Of a stretch of DNA of 64,000 nucleotides, positions 11,322 through 23,000 are shown piece after piece (positions within the stretch are counted from its first letter, which is position 1; every line of letters begins with the position of its first letter). The position numbers were made by a program, and so were the translations under genes. A model generated the notes under the pieces. That model was given only the letters and a program-made list of their open reading frames with translations, did not search any database and was not told where the DNA came from. The DNA comes from Sophora flavescens (Eukaryota; Streptophyta; Magnoliopsida; Fabales; Fabaceae). The stretch lies in the NCBI GenBank assembly GCA_030762895.1, contig CM061062.1:284762397-284826396 (forward strand), given 5' to 3'.

Positions 11322-13489
11322 ATGGACTTGGCGGTCTGCTTTGTTAGCTTCAGGGGCCGAAGGGTTCTCAGATCAATCTTCATTTCCGGTCTCTTGTCTG
11401 AAAACTTCAACCTTCCGTCTGTCAAACCTTTTTGAATGATATCCCTGAAATGCATACAGTCATTTGTCACATGACCAAAAGTATTATGATATTTACAATA
11501 TTTCCGATCTTTAATTTCATGGGTTTTCAAGAGCCTATGATCATCTGACAATTTTAATTGCTTATCTTTAAGTAATATGTCAAATATTTGATCGGCCTTA
11601 GTCACGTCAAATGTGTATACTTTCTTATTAATGAAAGGGATTCTTTCTTTGGCCCTTGCGGGCTTCAAAGCTTGACATATATAAGGTGGACCATTTTTTA
11701 GTTCGACATAATCTACCTCATACTCTTCAGAATCATTACTCTCTTCGTCGGATTCATTACATCCGACAAAATTAACCCTTTCCCTCTTAAGGAATCTCTT
11801 TTGCTTAAAAATCTTTTCAGTTCTTAATTGTTCAATCTGTCTAACCTTGTCCCCTAACTGGGCAAGATCTATCAAATGTTGGTTAACCAGTTTCTTCTTG
11901 ATATAGTAATCCAGACCACCGGCAGCAATTTTCACTATTTCTGCCTCTGGAATAGGGGTGAAACACCGACTCCTCATTTGACAGAATCGAGCTAGGTAGT
12001 CGTCAACAGATTCGTTATTCATTCTCTTAATTCCAAACAAATATGTCAATCCTATTTTCAAGTCTCCCCTAAAGAATTGGTCATGGAAACCTCTTTCCAA
12101 TTGATTCCAAGAGTGGATTGAATTAGGCCTTAAGGTTGAAAACCAAGAAAAAGCATTCTTAGTTAATGAACTAGGGAAGAACTTCATTTTTAATCCTTCC
12201 TCCAAGGCCAAATCTCCTAACTCGATGGTATATCGGGCAATATGCTCGACTATCGACTCTCCACTTTCTCCTGAGAATTTCGACAACTTGGGTATTTTAT
12301 ATCCTCGAGGCATTTCTGCCTGTTGGACCCAATCAGGAAATGCTGATGCAAAAAATGGTTGGTTAGCATAACCAATGTTAAAACCAAACCTATTTAATGC
12401 TTGTTCGACAACTTGGTTGACATTTTGATTTAAAACATTCTGACGGAACGCTCCAACAGCACCCTGGTTTAGGATCAAATCCTCATCTTCCTCTGGTCGC
12501 AGAATATGTACATTTCCACGTCTCAAAGGAATCCGACGATGAAGCTGTTGTCGTTCATCATCTTGTTCAAATCCGTCAAGTTGTGGTTCAACCTGTGGTT
12601 GATTAATCCTGTTGAGATTTGCATTGAGATTTCTACCAGTATTTTGGTTTTCGCCTGGGGTTACAACACCCAAGGCTCTGTTTAACCGACGTATCTCATT
12701 TGTCAATGCTAAAGATGCATTATTTGTGCTTTCCATCAATGGCGTAATTATTGTACTCATTTGTTGAGTAAATGTATTCACCATGTCATGGTTACTAGAA
12801 TCAATCTGTTGTCGGACATTGGCTAAAGTAGCCTCTGACAGACCAACAATGCTTTGTGGGAGTTGTCTCAATGGGGAAATATATGGCCTTTCTACCGATT
12901 GTTCTTGTCGAGAATGGGTAACTATCATGGACCCCGTTATTCCATTCGCATGACTGGGAATTTGCCCCCCAGTCGATGGCCCTGCCTGTCCAGATGTATG
13001 GGCAGCCATCGTCATTCCATTTGGATATGGTATGTATGCAAATGGAGTATTTGGGTTGACGGTTGTTGACCCATAAGGCATCCCATATAAAGGTTGTGAG
13101 AGAGGTTGTGTAGTCCCTCTTGGATTTGAACTCACAACACTTCGTGACGACAATCCAGTAGTTGATGTATTTATTTGTTGTAAAACAGGTGAAGTTGGTG
13201 ACGGGAGTGTTCCTTGACCAACTTCGTCAAATCTATTGACTACTTGGGCGTAAGAAACGCCTCTTCTTATTCCTAGACCATTAGTACCATTTACCTCTGC
13301 ATTAGTAGCATTAATTCCGTTTGCAGGAATATTGTCAACCGGTGCAATAGTATCCACTGTTGACACAGCGGCGTTAGTGTCTACTATGCATGCATCACTT
13401 GCATTACTCATATTTACAGAGTTCTGGGAAATAGATGTTTGCACCACCTTTCCGCTCCGTAAACGCATACAAATAAGATTGTATGTCAA
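11312..13489 (-). CDS. gag: Gag polyprotein of the Tat element
   Basis: 725-codon ORF just inside the 5' LTR and primer binding site. The N-terminal 300 residues are Asn/Gln/Ser-rich. Residues about 390-560 are the retrotransposon gag domain, with FPDWVQQAEMPRGYKIPKL, FFPSSLTKNAFSWFSTL, and ESVDDYLARFCQMR. Near the end is a single zinc-knuckle-like block, CKYHNTFGHVTNDC. It would form the capsid that packages the RNA. A start at the second Met (MRLRSGK) is also possible. The ORF ends early because of a probable one-base deletion near 11370. Confidence 0.92.
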   Translation of the reverse strand: MTYNLICMRLRSGKVVQTSISQNSVNMSNASDACIVDTNAAVSTVDTIAPVDNIPANGINATNAEVNGTNGLGIRRGVSYAQVVNRFDEVGQGTLPSPTSPVLQQINTSTTGLSSRSVVSSNPRGTTQPLSQPLYGMPYGSTTVNPNTPFAYIPYPNGMTMAAHTSGQAGPSTGGQIPSHANGITGSMIVTHSRQEQSVERPYISPLRQLPQSIVGLSEATLANVRQQIDSSNHDMVNTFTQQMSTIITPLMESTNNASLALTNEIRRLNRALGVVTPGENQNTGRNLNANLNRINQPQVEPQLDGFEQDDERQQLHRRIPLRRGNVHILRPEEDEDLILNQGAVGAFRQNVLNQNVNQVVEQALNRFGFNIGYANQPFFASAFPDWVQQAEMPRGYKIPKLSKFSGESGESIVEHIARYTIELGDLALEEGLKMKFFPSSLTKNAFSWFSTLRPNSIHSWNQLERGFHDQFFRGDLKIGLTYLFGIKRMNNESVDDYLARFCQMRSRCFTPIPEAEIVKIAAGGLDYYIKKKLVNQHLIDLAQLGDKVRQIEQLRTEKIFKQKRFLKRERVNFVGCNESDEESNDSEEYEVDYVELKNGPPYICQALKPARAKERIPFINKKVYTFDVTKADQIFDILLKDKQLKLSDDHRLLKTHEIKDRKYCKYHNTFGHVTNDCMHFRDIIQKGLTDGRLKFSDKRPEMKIDLRTLRPLKLTKQTAKSIWE

Positions 13490-13521
13490 ATTTCTGACAC
13501 TATACGAGTTACTCTAAACTC

Positions 13522-13539
13522 GTCCCACTGGGCGTGCCA
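13522..13539 (-). other. Primer binding site of the Tat element
   Basis: Minus strand reads TGGCACGCCCAGTGGGAC, three bases inside the 5' LTR end. It starts with TGG, the complement of a tRNA CCA end. The tRNA was not assigned. Confidence 0.75.
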
Positions 13540-13542
13540 ATT

Positions 13543-14749
13543 TGTTGACGATGGTTTTTGGTTGGTGTCCAAAATCCTTGTCACAAATAATTTCAAGATC
13601 AGACGAGTGTAGGGACGGACGAGTTATGCGGTAATCTCGTAAGGATGTGTATTATCGTCTGCCAAGTATAAATTCGACAAATCAGTCAAACTTAGTAAAT
13701 ACTGGCAAGGACTTAGGTTTGGTAAAATGTGTTTTGATTTAACAGGGAAAATTGCTTTCTTAAATGAGAGCGACCTCCTACTTGAATTTATAAAGATTCA
13801 TGGATTTGAGAAAAAAAAACATACAGATTGCAGGAAAATTAGAAGAAAGCAAATAAAGAACATTAAATTAAAGGAAAGCAATAAGCAATAGAAAATTTAA
13901 AGGAAAAGCATGTAAATTTCAGGAATTGAAATGGTTGAAAAGTAAGAGAAAGCATTTAAAGTGCAAAAAGTTAAAAGAAAGCAAGTAAAAGGGATGAAAG
14001 GAATGAAGAACATATAAAAGGAATTTGGATAAAGAACACGAAAGTAATGCTGAAAGTAAAGAAGAACGTGTAAAGAAAAATTAAATAACCAGTACTGTAT
14101 TATAAATTGAACTGGAAATAAAAGGATGGAGGGAGTACTTGAGTATAATCCTTAAATCTGCTGTGTGATCGAGATATGTAGGATATCGCATCAAGTAACC
14201 TCCCCCATTACATCGGGATTGACAGTATTTATAAGCATATAAAATAACTACCTAAAGCAAACTTCCTATCTTAAAAATTGCCACCTGTATGGCAGTTTTG
14301 CTATGTTTCAGATTCAAACTGCTTGACAAGTAAACTTCTATAACTGCTCATTCCTCTGAATTGCTTTATGCCAACTTGCTTGTCGTCCACGGTTTGGTTG
14401 TTTGACAGCTTTTCTTGCTGATGCTGTCACCCTTGAAATCTTGGCCATTTTTATACTTTGTCCGCTTGAAAATTCTTATTACTAACTTTGTCAAAAGTTG
14501 GGTTTTACTTTTGTTACTACTTCGATTTCTCCGTCGGTCAGCTGAAGATATTCGTCGGGAATTTTACGGGTGACGAATGTTTCTTTCTTGACGGCTTTAT
14601 CTGTCTGACATATCAACTTCTGTCAATTTTCCAATCTGTCAATTCTGCTGAATTCGACTCTTCATGGTTATCTGACAACTCTTCCTTCAATTCTTCTGTC
14701 ATCCTGTCGGAACCGTTTCTGTCAAAAATTTGAAATTCTTCCATTAACA
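13543..14749 (-). repeat. 5' LTR of the Tat element (complete)
   Basis: 1207 bp, starting TGTTGACG and ending ATTAACA on the plus strand, so it has the TG...CA ends. The right 776 bp match window bases 1-776. On the element strand it is the 5' LTR and would hold the promoter. Confidence 0.93.
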
Positions 14750-15216
14750 ACTTGACAATCAATTCTCATGAACGATAATCAATTCTCATAATTTTATTAC
14801 TTGCAATGATTTATTACACTCATCGTGGTCTTGTCAGGGGCATGAACAAATTTGACTTGTGAACAACTAACTTGCAATTAGATCTGAGAAAAAGGGAAAG
14901 GAAACAAAGGAATTTGAGAAATGATAGCATGGTCAACCTTGTCGTAGAGGTTAAAGGCTTTTGTCAAGCACACACCCTTTTGTATGCTATTTCTTATAAT
15001 ACTTTGTTCAGTTTGTTGAAGTTTGGTTGGATTGTTGGAATATCTTTTTAAAAAAATTAGTTTGGTTGGAATATGGTGTAGATTATTTTTGGCCCAAGGG
15101 AGGAAAGAGGAGAAATGACAAGAAGAAAAATTAAGAGCTTAAAAATAAATAATACAAGGATCTTTTAAATAAATAATATTTTTTTTAATAATTATATATT
15201 GAAAACTTACAAGATA
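14750..15216. other. Intergenic, no gene seen
   Basis: AT-rich sequence between the Tat element and a MITE. No ORF of note or RNA gene seen. Confidence 0.6.
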
Positions 15217-15522
15217 CTCTCTCTGGACTCAATTATAAGCAAAAAAATACTTATACTTTCTGACCTCAAATATAAACAAATATAACCAACTCAATTCTTT
15301 TTAATGTCGGTAATATAAAAATCAATAAAATTAATCAATCCAACCAATTCTCATTTTACTTTTCCAAGAGCATTACACACTCCTAAGACATGCACAATTA
15401 AAGAGTAGTTTAGTAATTATAACTCTTTTTTTATATAAATCAAGACAATTAAACTAAATTAACTAAATTCCTTAGCAAGTGCGAAATTAGTTAATTTTAC
15501 TTATAATTAAGTCCGGATGGAG
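15217..15522. mobile_element. Stowaway-type MITE
   Basis: 306 bp with terminal inverted repeats of about 28 bp. The left end begins CTCTCTCTGGACTCAATTAT and the right end, reverse-complemented, begins CTCCATCCGGACTTAATTAT. TA lies on both sides (15215-15216 and 15523-15524). This fits the Tc1/mariner-derived Stowaway group. It has no coding capacity. Confidence 0.75.
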
Positions 15523-15524
15523 TA

Positions 15525-15714
15525 CCAACTGAGGTTGGCGTGAGTGGTTAAAAGCCTCTCATCCCTTAACCAAGGTCTCGGGTTCAAGCATTGGGTATGG
15601 AAAAAATCTCAGCTGAGAGGAATGTCGTCCATCGAGGTGCCGAATAAACTCCAACGAAAGATTAGTCTTTGTCTCATATTGACGGTGACATACTCCTCGA
15701 AGTATATAAAAAAA
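15525..15714 (+). mobile_element. tRNA-derived SINE with 16-bp target-site duplication
   Basis: 190 bp. The head has RNA polymerase III box A (TTGGCGTGAGTGG, 15535-15547) and box B (GGGTTCAAGC, 15580-15589). The tail ends in an A-run. It is flanked by perfect copies of AAGTCCGGATGGAGTA at 15509-15524 and 15715-15730. The first copy is the right end of the Stowaway MITE, so the SINE landed on the MITE terminus. It is related to the SINE at 58997-59218. Confidence 0.85.
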
Positions 15715-15730
15715 AAGTCCGGATGGAGTA

Positions 15731-17024
15731 TTTTTTAGAATTCACCGGTGCATCCAAAATCAAGGGGAGTACCCTATAAGCATTTGGAGTTTGGACCATT
15801 TGGTAATTGGTAGTGTGATCCTGATGTGTGTACTCAGGCCTTTAGTCAAGTCAAAGTCCTTCTTCCTCTGCTTTTTCTCCTCCTTAACCCTTTTTTCTTT
15901 GCAATCTAACCACCAAAAATTGACAATTTTTCTGAATAACATTGGAAAAATATATAGAAAAACGAATTAGAAATAAATATCATATTTAAAAGATAACAGG
16001 TTATCAATTATTACTATGACGACGATGTAAGGTTAAGTAATATAAGCAATGTTTGGCCAGCGGAAATTACATCCCGTAAATAATAATTAATTCTTTATTG
16101 ACAGCGTTATGATACACTGAATTTAGAAGACGAAAAAAAGTTAACCAATATATGTCCGCATTCACATGCATATGTGAGATCGTGCTTGCATTTACACGAG
16201 CCTCGTGGGTTCCACTTCCTAGGAACCGTTTCTGAATTCTGATATGTACTCCCCTCCTTTGGTTTTTTTTTTTTTAAGGATGGATCGCAGGGTAGTATGC
16301 TAAGGGCTGTAGCTGATAGCCGTAGGATAATCTCTAAGAATGTAAAGTATTAGTTAAGAGATAATTTCTCCACTATGGATGCAGCTCTGTTTCTATTACT
16401 CAGATTTAAAACATATGATTAAAGGATTCAAGTTACTAGTCACTTGAACCACATCTTGTGGGTCCCTCCTTTAATTTAACTCCATAAAAAATATAATATA
16501 TTAGGAACCATAAATGCATGCCATGAGAAAATTACGGGATCCTGCATTGATTGGTTTCATGTACCTCATAATGTTTATCTGGATTTTTCTGCATCATGCG
16601 AGAGGGAGTCTCTCCCTTCTCTCACTCTCTGCTTCAAGTTTTCAACCTTCATTTCCTCAAAAGTTCCATGTTAATGTGACTTTGGCAAGTGAAAAAAACA
16701 AAGAAATGTCACGGTTAGGGAATGAAAGAGAATATGAGGTTAAACAATTCCTATTTTTAATTGAATTTAATTTTGATCCAATGTCAATGTAAAGTTTTAT
16801 ACCGATAAACAATTACATGTCATCTATATCAGACACTGATATATGACTTTTAAGATAATTATTATTAAAATAAAATATCTTTAAGGATGTTACATTATAT
16901 GATTAATTGTTAGGATAAGAACTTTTTTATGCCTACTATGCTTCGTAATTAACTCCTTTTTAGTTTGTCGATAATAATTTTACAAAATAAAAATTATAAT
17001 TGACTCCTTTGATAGGGACTTTGA
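15731..17024. other. Intergenic, no gene supported
   Basis: AT-rich. A 92-codon plus-strand ORF at 16514-16792 has a hydrophobic stretch near its start but no recognisable family, and is not called. Confidence 0.5.
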
Positions 17025-17565
17025 CCCTCATGTCCGGGTAGGCATGATAATGAGACCCGAACTCACGGGTACCTACCCGAACCCACCCGACTTTGACAGA
17101 GAAATCTCGTTTTGACTAGGGACAGGGGCGAGGATGGGGACACAAATACTCGTCCCGCCCCTAACTCGAAACCCACCTTGTTGTTTACGTAATTGTGGTG
17201 TTTTAATGCCATCAATATTATTTGAAGCATAACGAAGTACTTCTAAAGCATTACTTTCTTTTTAATTTGTAACCGAAAGAAAACTAAGTTCAAGTTTATG
17301 GTTGATTGTTTTAATTGTGTGAAGGTTTTATTTGTTTATTTTTTGGAAGTACAAATTTTTAAGTTGTTAATTTAAGTTAAAGCATAATAATTTTTAAACT
17401 TGGTTATTCATTGATGGGGCGGGTACCCGCGGGGAAACCCGACCCCTGTTGGGGGCAGGGATGAGGATCTATTTTCCAAACCCGAAGGGGAGTGTGGCAG
17501 GGTTGGGGAAGGCAAAACCTGCCCCGCCTCGCCCCACCCCGTTGCTAACCCTAGGTCTGAGTGAT
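17025..17565. mobile_element. Possible non-autonomous hAT-like element
   Basis: Two GC-rich patches in AT-rich DNA, each with degenerate CGGGTACC/ACCCGAC-type motifs. The right patch reads TAGGGTTAGCAACGGGG on the minus strand, a style of end seen in plant hAT MITEs. A matching left end and an 8-bp target duplication were not found, so the limits are guesses. Confidence 0.3.
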
Positions 17566-18450
17566 AGTTACATAAAACCCTCTCCAAAGTGACGACTCTG
17601 ATTCGAACACTTAATTTTGCAGGCAAAGTTATTTTAGGATACAATTCACTTCCACCGCGACAATCGGTTTTGGCTAGTAAATTTATAATTTTTTAAGATT
17701 ATCATGTCATTATTACGAAATATTCACCGTCAAAAAACAGAATATTGACTATTCTCTTTTAAGGGATCTGGACGATATTCAAGCATTCTCCTCTTCGATC
17801 AAGTTTTTTAAATATATAAGAGTCAATTATCGAACATATAATAACTTTAAAGTTTAAAGAGGGTAAGTCTATTATCACTCAGATTTGAAGTACATATAAC
17901 ATTTTCCAAAAAAGAAAAACGTTATTGGAACCTGACAATGGTGTTTGACATGGTATATTTATTAGTGTTTTTTATAATCGGTCCGATAAATATTTAGGAT
18001 TTAGGATTTAGTTTTTTATATAGCGTGGCCTCCTCGAAATTATGTGTCCAGAAAACATTTCTCAAAGAAAAAACTAGCAGAATAAAAAGATGCCTTTTTC
18101 TTTTTCATTTCCTTGATTGTAGAGTGTATGTAACATACACAACAATACCCCGTTGCAGTTGTTTTCATTTCTCCTTTTCCCCCCTTCCCCTCCGTTGTTT
18201 TGTCTGAGGCGTCGCCATCTCGAGGTTGAGGTGGGTTTTCATTTTATATATTCTATTATGTTTTCTTTTTGGTTTCTGGGAATATTTTTTTGTTTCAAAA
18301 TTTTCAATCTTCAGCATCGTAGAGCCATTGACAGTGAAGGAAGTTCAATTTTTTTGTCTGTTTCTTTTTCTCTTTGAGCTTTTTCTTTTCACACCCTACA
18401 TTCTCCAAATTTGTCTTCAATCTCAACACACACTCTTCTCTCAATTTTGG
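17566..18450. other. Upstream region of the DUF868 gene
   Basis: No gene seen. From about 18100 the plus strand is pyrimidine-rich, as in plant promoter-proximal or leader DNA. Confidence 0.5.
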
Positions 18451-18454
18451 ATTC

Positions 18455-18532
18455 ATGGCTTCTAAGTCTCATAACCATTTCTCAACTATGTATGAGGTAG
18501 GTTTTCCTGTATCTTTGGTAAAATTAAGGTAA
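18455..18532 (+). other. Possible upstream ORF or first-exon start in the DUF868 leader
   Basis: A 25-codon ORF starting at ATGGCTTCTAAG, about 160 bases before the DUF868 start codon. A GAG|GTAGGT site at 18494-18499 resembles a splice donor, so it may lie in a spliced leader. Transcript data are needed to tell. Confidence 0.3.
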
Positions 18533-18689
18533 CTGTGTTTCTGAAAGTTGTGCCTTTTTGTATTATACTTTTTGAGTGAGTGAGTGTGAGTGAGTGTTAT
18601 TGGTACCATCTGTTTGTTGAAAAACCAAAGAAGAGAAAAATCTTGGTAGTAATTGAATTGAAGTTGTTGAAGTTGTTTTTTTGCTGAAA

Positions 18690-19595
18690 ATGAAGGATTT
18701 CCCTTCTTGTTTTGGTGAAAATGGGGTTCAAGTTGCTGATTCTTCTTCTTCGAATGGCAGTAAAACTGCTCAGAATCTGGTTACTTGTGTTTATCAATGT
18801 CGGATTCGTGGTAGGTCCTGCTTGATTACTGTGACTTGGAGTAAGAATTTGATGGGGCAAGGTCTCAGTGTTGGGATTGACGATAATTCGTCGAATCAAT
18901 GTCTTTGTAAGGTGGAAATCAAACCATGGGTGTTTTCCAAGAGAAGAGGTTGTAAGAGTTTAGAGGCTTGTTCTTGTAAAATTGATGTATATTGGGACCT
19001 TTCTTCTGCTAAATTTGGTTTTGGGCCTGAACCATTGGAGGGATTTTACGTAGGAGTTGTTGCAGATCGACAGATGGTTCTCCTTCTTGGGGATTTGAGG
19101 AAAGAAGCTCTCAAGAAGACCAATGCTGCTCCATTTTCATCCAATTCAGTTTTAGTTGCCAAGAAAGAACATGTTTTTGGTAAGAAGTTGTACAGTACTA
19201 AGGCTGTGTTTTGTGATAATGGTCCAATTCATGATGTTGTGATTGAATGTGACACTACAAGTATTAGTGATCCATGCCTCATAATTCGCATAGATAGGAA
19301 AACCGTGATGCAAGTGAAGCGGCTGAGATGGAAGTTCAGGGGAAATCATACAATCCTGGTAGATGGCCTTGCAGTAGAAGTTTTCTGGGATGTCCATAAT
19401 TGGCTCTTTGGTACATCTCTTGCAAGTAATGCTGTCTTTATGTTCAGAACATGTCTGTCTGCAGAGAAGTCATGGGTTAGCCAACCCTTATCCGATGCAA
19501 ATCTGCTGCAGTGGTCTTCCTCCGAGAGATTTTCTGAGACCAGATTGCAAGGTCCTGGTTTCTCGCTTATTTTGTATGCTTGGAAGAATGTGTAG
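18690..19595 (+). CDS. DUF868 family protein
   Basis: Single-exon gene of 301 codons. The ATG at 18690 is chosen: the open frame begins nine bases earlier with TTG, not ATG. The protein starts MKDFPSCFGENGVQVADSSS and shows the DUF868 pattern throughout: QNLVTCVYQCRIRGRSC, ITVTWSKNLMGQGLSVGIDD, YWDLSSAKFGFGPEPLEGFY, DRQMVLLLGDLRKEAL, MQVKRLRWKFRGNHTI and VFWDVHNWLF, ending FSLILYAWKN. Length and order agree with plant DUF868 proteins of about 300 residues. Known: the family is plant-specific and of unknown biochemical function. No signal peptide or membrane segment is evident. The gene is intact and looks like a normal host gene. Confidence 0.95.
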   Translation: MKDFPSCFGENGVQVADSSSSNGSKTAQNLVTCVYQCRIRGRSCLITVTWSKNLMGQGLSVGIDDNSSNQCLCKVEIKPWVFSKRRGCKSLEACSCKIDVYWDLSSAKFGFGPEPLEGFYVGVVADRQMVLLLGDLRKEALKKTNAAPFSSNSVLVAKKEHVFGKKLYSTKAVFCDNGPIHDVVIECDTTSISDPCLIIRIDRKTVMQVKRLRWKFRGNHTILVDGLAVEVFWDVHNWLFGTSLASNAVFMFRTCLSAEKSWVSQPLSDANLLQWSSSERFSETRLQGPGFSLILYAWKNV

Positions 19596-22500
19596 AGATG
19601 CAGAAATCCATCATCAATTGAATACTAACAGACCTCTAAGTGAGTTTTGATTTATCAACCATGTGATTGAAATACAGTTGATTTAAAATGAGTCCTTTTA
19701 TTTGTCTCATTCTCCCCGTTAAACTTGTACCCTCAATTTAGCTGCGCTCTTTGAACAGATGGGAGTCAATTTTTTTCCAGATGGCTGTATATTCATCTCC
19801 AAGTGTTAATTTTACAGTCTATATTACTAAAACTACAAAGTTTAAAGTTTGTTTCCCGTGTTATTCGAGCACGTACCATATTACTTCCAGTTTCAGGTTG
19901 TCATACATCTTAACTTCTAGCAACTAGCATTGAGAATTCATATTATCAAATATGTAAGGCTGGTACTGCAAACTGGTAATGGCCAATTATTAGAAAGGGA
20001 CAACAAATGTTCTTATAGCCAAAAGTGTGATTAGCATTGGGGAGCCGAGGTTGGAGAGGAAGGTAGTGAGAGAGGAAGATCACCAGTTAGAAAGAAGGTC
20101 AATGTTCTTTCCTTCTTATTCTATAACAATTTAGAAACTTTTTCCTGTGCTTTAGGGAACTGAGATGATGAAGCTGTCATCAGGCTGTGGAGGATTAATA
20201 CTTGCTTTATGCTTCAAACATGGGGCATGGATATGAATATTCCTTGTCAATTATCAAATTGGGTATAATATTCATATATTCTTGGTTAATTATATATTTA
20301 TATGCTGAGAGACCAAATATCATTTTAGTTACTTTCTGAAGATGTCCGTCAGTCTGCCATGGCTTGTGTATCATTGTTGTCTTCACAGTAGAAAAAAAGT
20401 TAATGCAAGTCACAACTCGCTATATCAGTTCCCTGCTGTTCAATCATGTTACCATTAGACCTCTCATAGCCAAATCCCAAATCATCATTTTTTTTCTCTT
20501 TTAAGTCCTGTAGCTTGTCTGCTGTACTTTTCTGTGATGCAAATTGTGCAGCAGGAGTAAAACTTATTTGATACTAACACCGGCAAGTTCTTTTAAATCT
20601 GTGGCCATGCAGAGAACTATATTGCTTATAATGTTTCTGCTTTACCATTCTTGGTGTAGTATCTGTGAAAAATATGATTGATAACAACCCATATTTTTTC
20701 TTAAAATTTTATGTCAACTAGTGTTTTTGCCCATGTTTAATATGTTATTGAATAGGAATTTGATTCATTAAACAAGATAAAGAAAAAACTTTAATAATTT
20801 AAAAACATTATAGAACTTATATGTTCACATCATTTTTTGAGTTTTTTTAAGAAACTGCGGAGGAACTTCGTAGGTTTTTACTGGATAAGGATAAATTATT
20901 TCCTTATAGTTTCTGTCCTAAATTCTCATTGCTAATTTGTTATCATCCCCATAGAAGAACTTCAGTCATACATCATGGACCAAATTATAATTCAGTGATA
21001 TTGCTTATTCCATTACATAGGAATCCAGTTTGACAGACCTTCTCCAAAACACGTGAACTTTGTTCCTACCGGATCTTCTAAGACAACCCTTTCACCTATT
21101 TCATTTTTAAAAGGCTTAAAAAATAATGAACATGATTCAACAAATCCTTGCATTTGAAGCATTAGATAATTAGATAATCCAATATTCAAGTATTTATAAA
21201 AATGCATTGACTACTGATATAATAATAAATAAAAACTACAGAGTATAAAATTTTCGGAAAATGAATTAACCCTAACCATTTCTATCTCACTATCTTTGTA
21301 TTATACTTCTCTAAACATACAATGTTATATATATGTCCTCAAAGTAACAACTACATTTAAAGCATAAAGACAGTGAATATAAACAAATTATCATGTGTAA
21401 GTTAACGTTTTTTAGAAAATATATTTATGTATCATATTAATTTTAATATTTGACATTTCTTTTAATATTTGACATTTCTTTGTATACGTCGATAGATTTT
21501 GCTTAAACTTCTAAAATCAAAGAAGCACAACCTCGGATCAATCATAGGTAACCATTTTATAATCAAAATAAGAGTCATAGAAACACTAAACCTCAGACCA
21601 ATCGATAGGATTTAATAATCATGATTGTTCCCAAGTTAATAATTATTAAGAAACTGGTACTTTTCTCGAAAACTTGTTATCCGTATTCATTTTAGTAGAT
21701 AAATAATATTTTGACATCAACTTTTGATACCACCAATTTTAGTGAGTTTAGAAAAAAAAAATGATGAAAGATAAATGAAAAATAATGAATAAACATATAA
21801 GAAAAATATAAAAATATATGTTGATATTTGATTTTAGTGTCAAAATAACACTCATCTTTTATTATCATGAAACCAAGTTTTACTTTTATCTACCAATACT
21901 TACCTTATATTTTTGCATGATAATAAATTGCATGGGTCCCTCATAAAAACCTTCCCTTCTAATCTTCGAGCCTTTATAGATGGGGTGCCTGATAATTTTC
22001 ATCAAACGGGATAAAAACTTCGTGCAGATCTCATCAAAATCGAATCCAATGGTTGCCAAATGAATACAAAATTCTAAGTCCCACATCCTACCCAATACCA
22101 TTTTTTTGGGGTACAACAATACCAATTAATTTTACTCCAATACAAAAGTAACATTCCATTATACTACAAACAGTGCACCTACATCATTAGATAAAATTAC
22201 AATAAATAAATCTTTCAAGTACAAATTTCCATTAACAAGAGAACCTTTAAATTTACAATAAATAACAGAAATTAAGTACAAACTTCCGACACTAATCTAA
22301 ATACAACACAATGATAATCCTTCCCAATCAAATAATACAATAAATAAAACTTTATTTGTCTTTATTGAATCTGTTTTTTCCTTCATTGCAATACCGTTGA
22401 ATATATATTAAGAGACCAGCAAGGAATAGTTATTAAAAGTACTCCTCAAGAACTTTCCATACTAACTAAATGTCTCAACTTCACTCAGATGATGTCAAAC

Positions 22501-23000
22501 AAATAACAAGCCAAAACTAAAGCAATAGACATAAGAAAAGAAAAATAATATATCATCACGAGTCTTATATTGTTTCAGCAATCCGTTTGATAAAAAGAAT
22601 AAAGGAACTACCAAATAATTCAAACAAATACACCAAAACTAAAGCTAAAGCAAGCAAAGAAAACAACACTTTATTTGTATCAAAACACCAAAACTAAAGC
22701 AACTTAGAAACATTCCTAAAATATTTTTAATACTTATATTATCATCACACAAAAACTAACAACGATCACATGTTTGTTAATGACTTTTCTCTAGAAGTTT
22801 TGAAAGCAAATAGAAAATGAAAGGAAGAAAATAAGCTTCGGATCTGATTAAGTTTTTGCATAAAAAAAAGTATCACTGAATATATAAGATGATGTGAATC
22901 TATATATTAAGAGTCTGGGAAGTTGTTTCAATACAGAAAAAAAAAGGCATAAGGTGCTCCTAGTTAGAACACATTTTCTCTGGAGATATGCTGCCTCATG
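19596..23000. other. DUF868 3' flank and intergenic DNA
   Basis: AT-rich, with short ORFs only, none recognised. It contains a short direct duplication (TTTAATATTTGACATTTC twice, about 21450-21485) and many A/T runs. Confidence 0.5.

Larger units (their letters stand above)
1..14749 (-). mobile_element. Ty3/gypsy LTR retrotransposon, Tat lineage, with antisense extra gene
   Basis: Seen: a 1207-bp LTR at the right (13543-14749) and a partial identical-family LTR at the left (1-776) enclose a primer binding site, gag, protease, RT, RNase H, a second RNase H, integrase and a polypurine tract, all on the minus strand. A plus-strand gene sits between integrase and the 3' LTR. Known: the double RNase H and an extra ORF between pol and the 3' LTR are marks of the Tat lineage (Ogre/Retand group). 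The 776 shared LTR bases align without gaps with about 11 mismatches by eye (about 1.4%), so the insertion is fairly young. Gag-pol has at least six stops or frame changes, so this copy cannot move itself. The left end and left target-site copy lie outside the window; the base run after the right LTR (14750-14754, ACTTG) is the expected right duplication. Confidence 0.93.

Noticed and set aside
16514..16792. 92-codon ORF with a hydrophobic N-terminus
   Set aside because: No family, AT-rich context and no splice or promoter support.
17408..17644. Pro-rich ORF over the GC-rich patch
   Set aside because: Lies over repeat-like GC-rich sequence; not protein-like.
20700..20735. Possible minus-strand Helitron 3' end (ACTAGTGTTTTTGCCCATG)
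   Set aside because: CTAGT end present but no convincing hairpin and no matching 5' end.
21886..22125. 79-codon minus-strand ORF
   Set aside because: No recognised family; intergenic DNA.
22905..22960. Possible Helitron 5' start TCTATATATTAAGAG
   Set aside because: Common AT-rich motif; no 3' partner found nearby.
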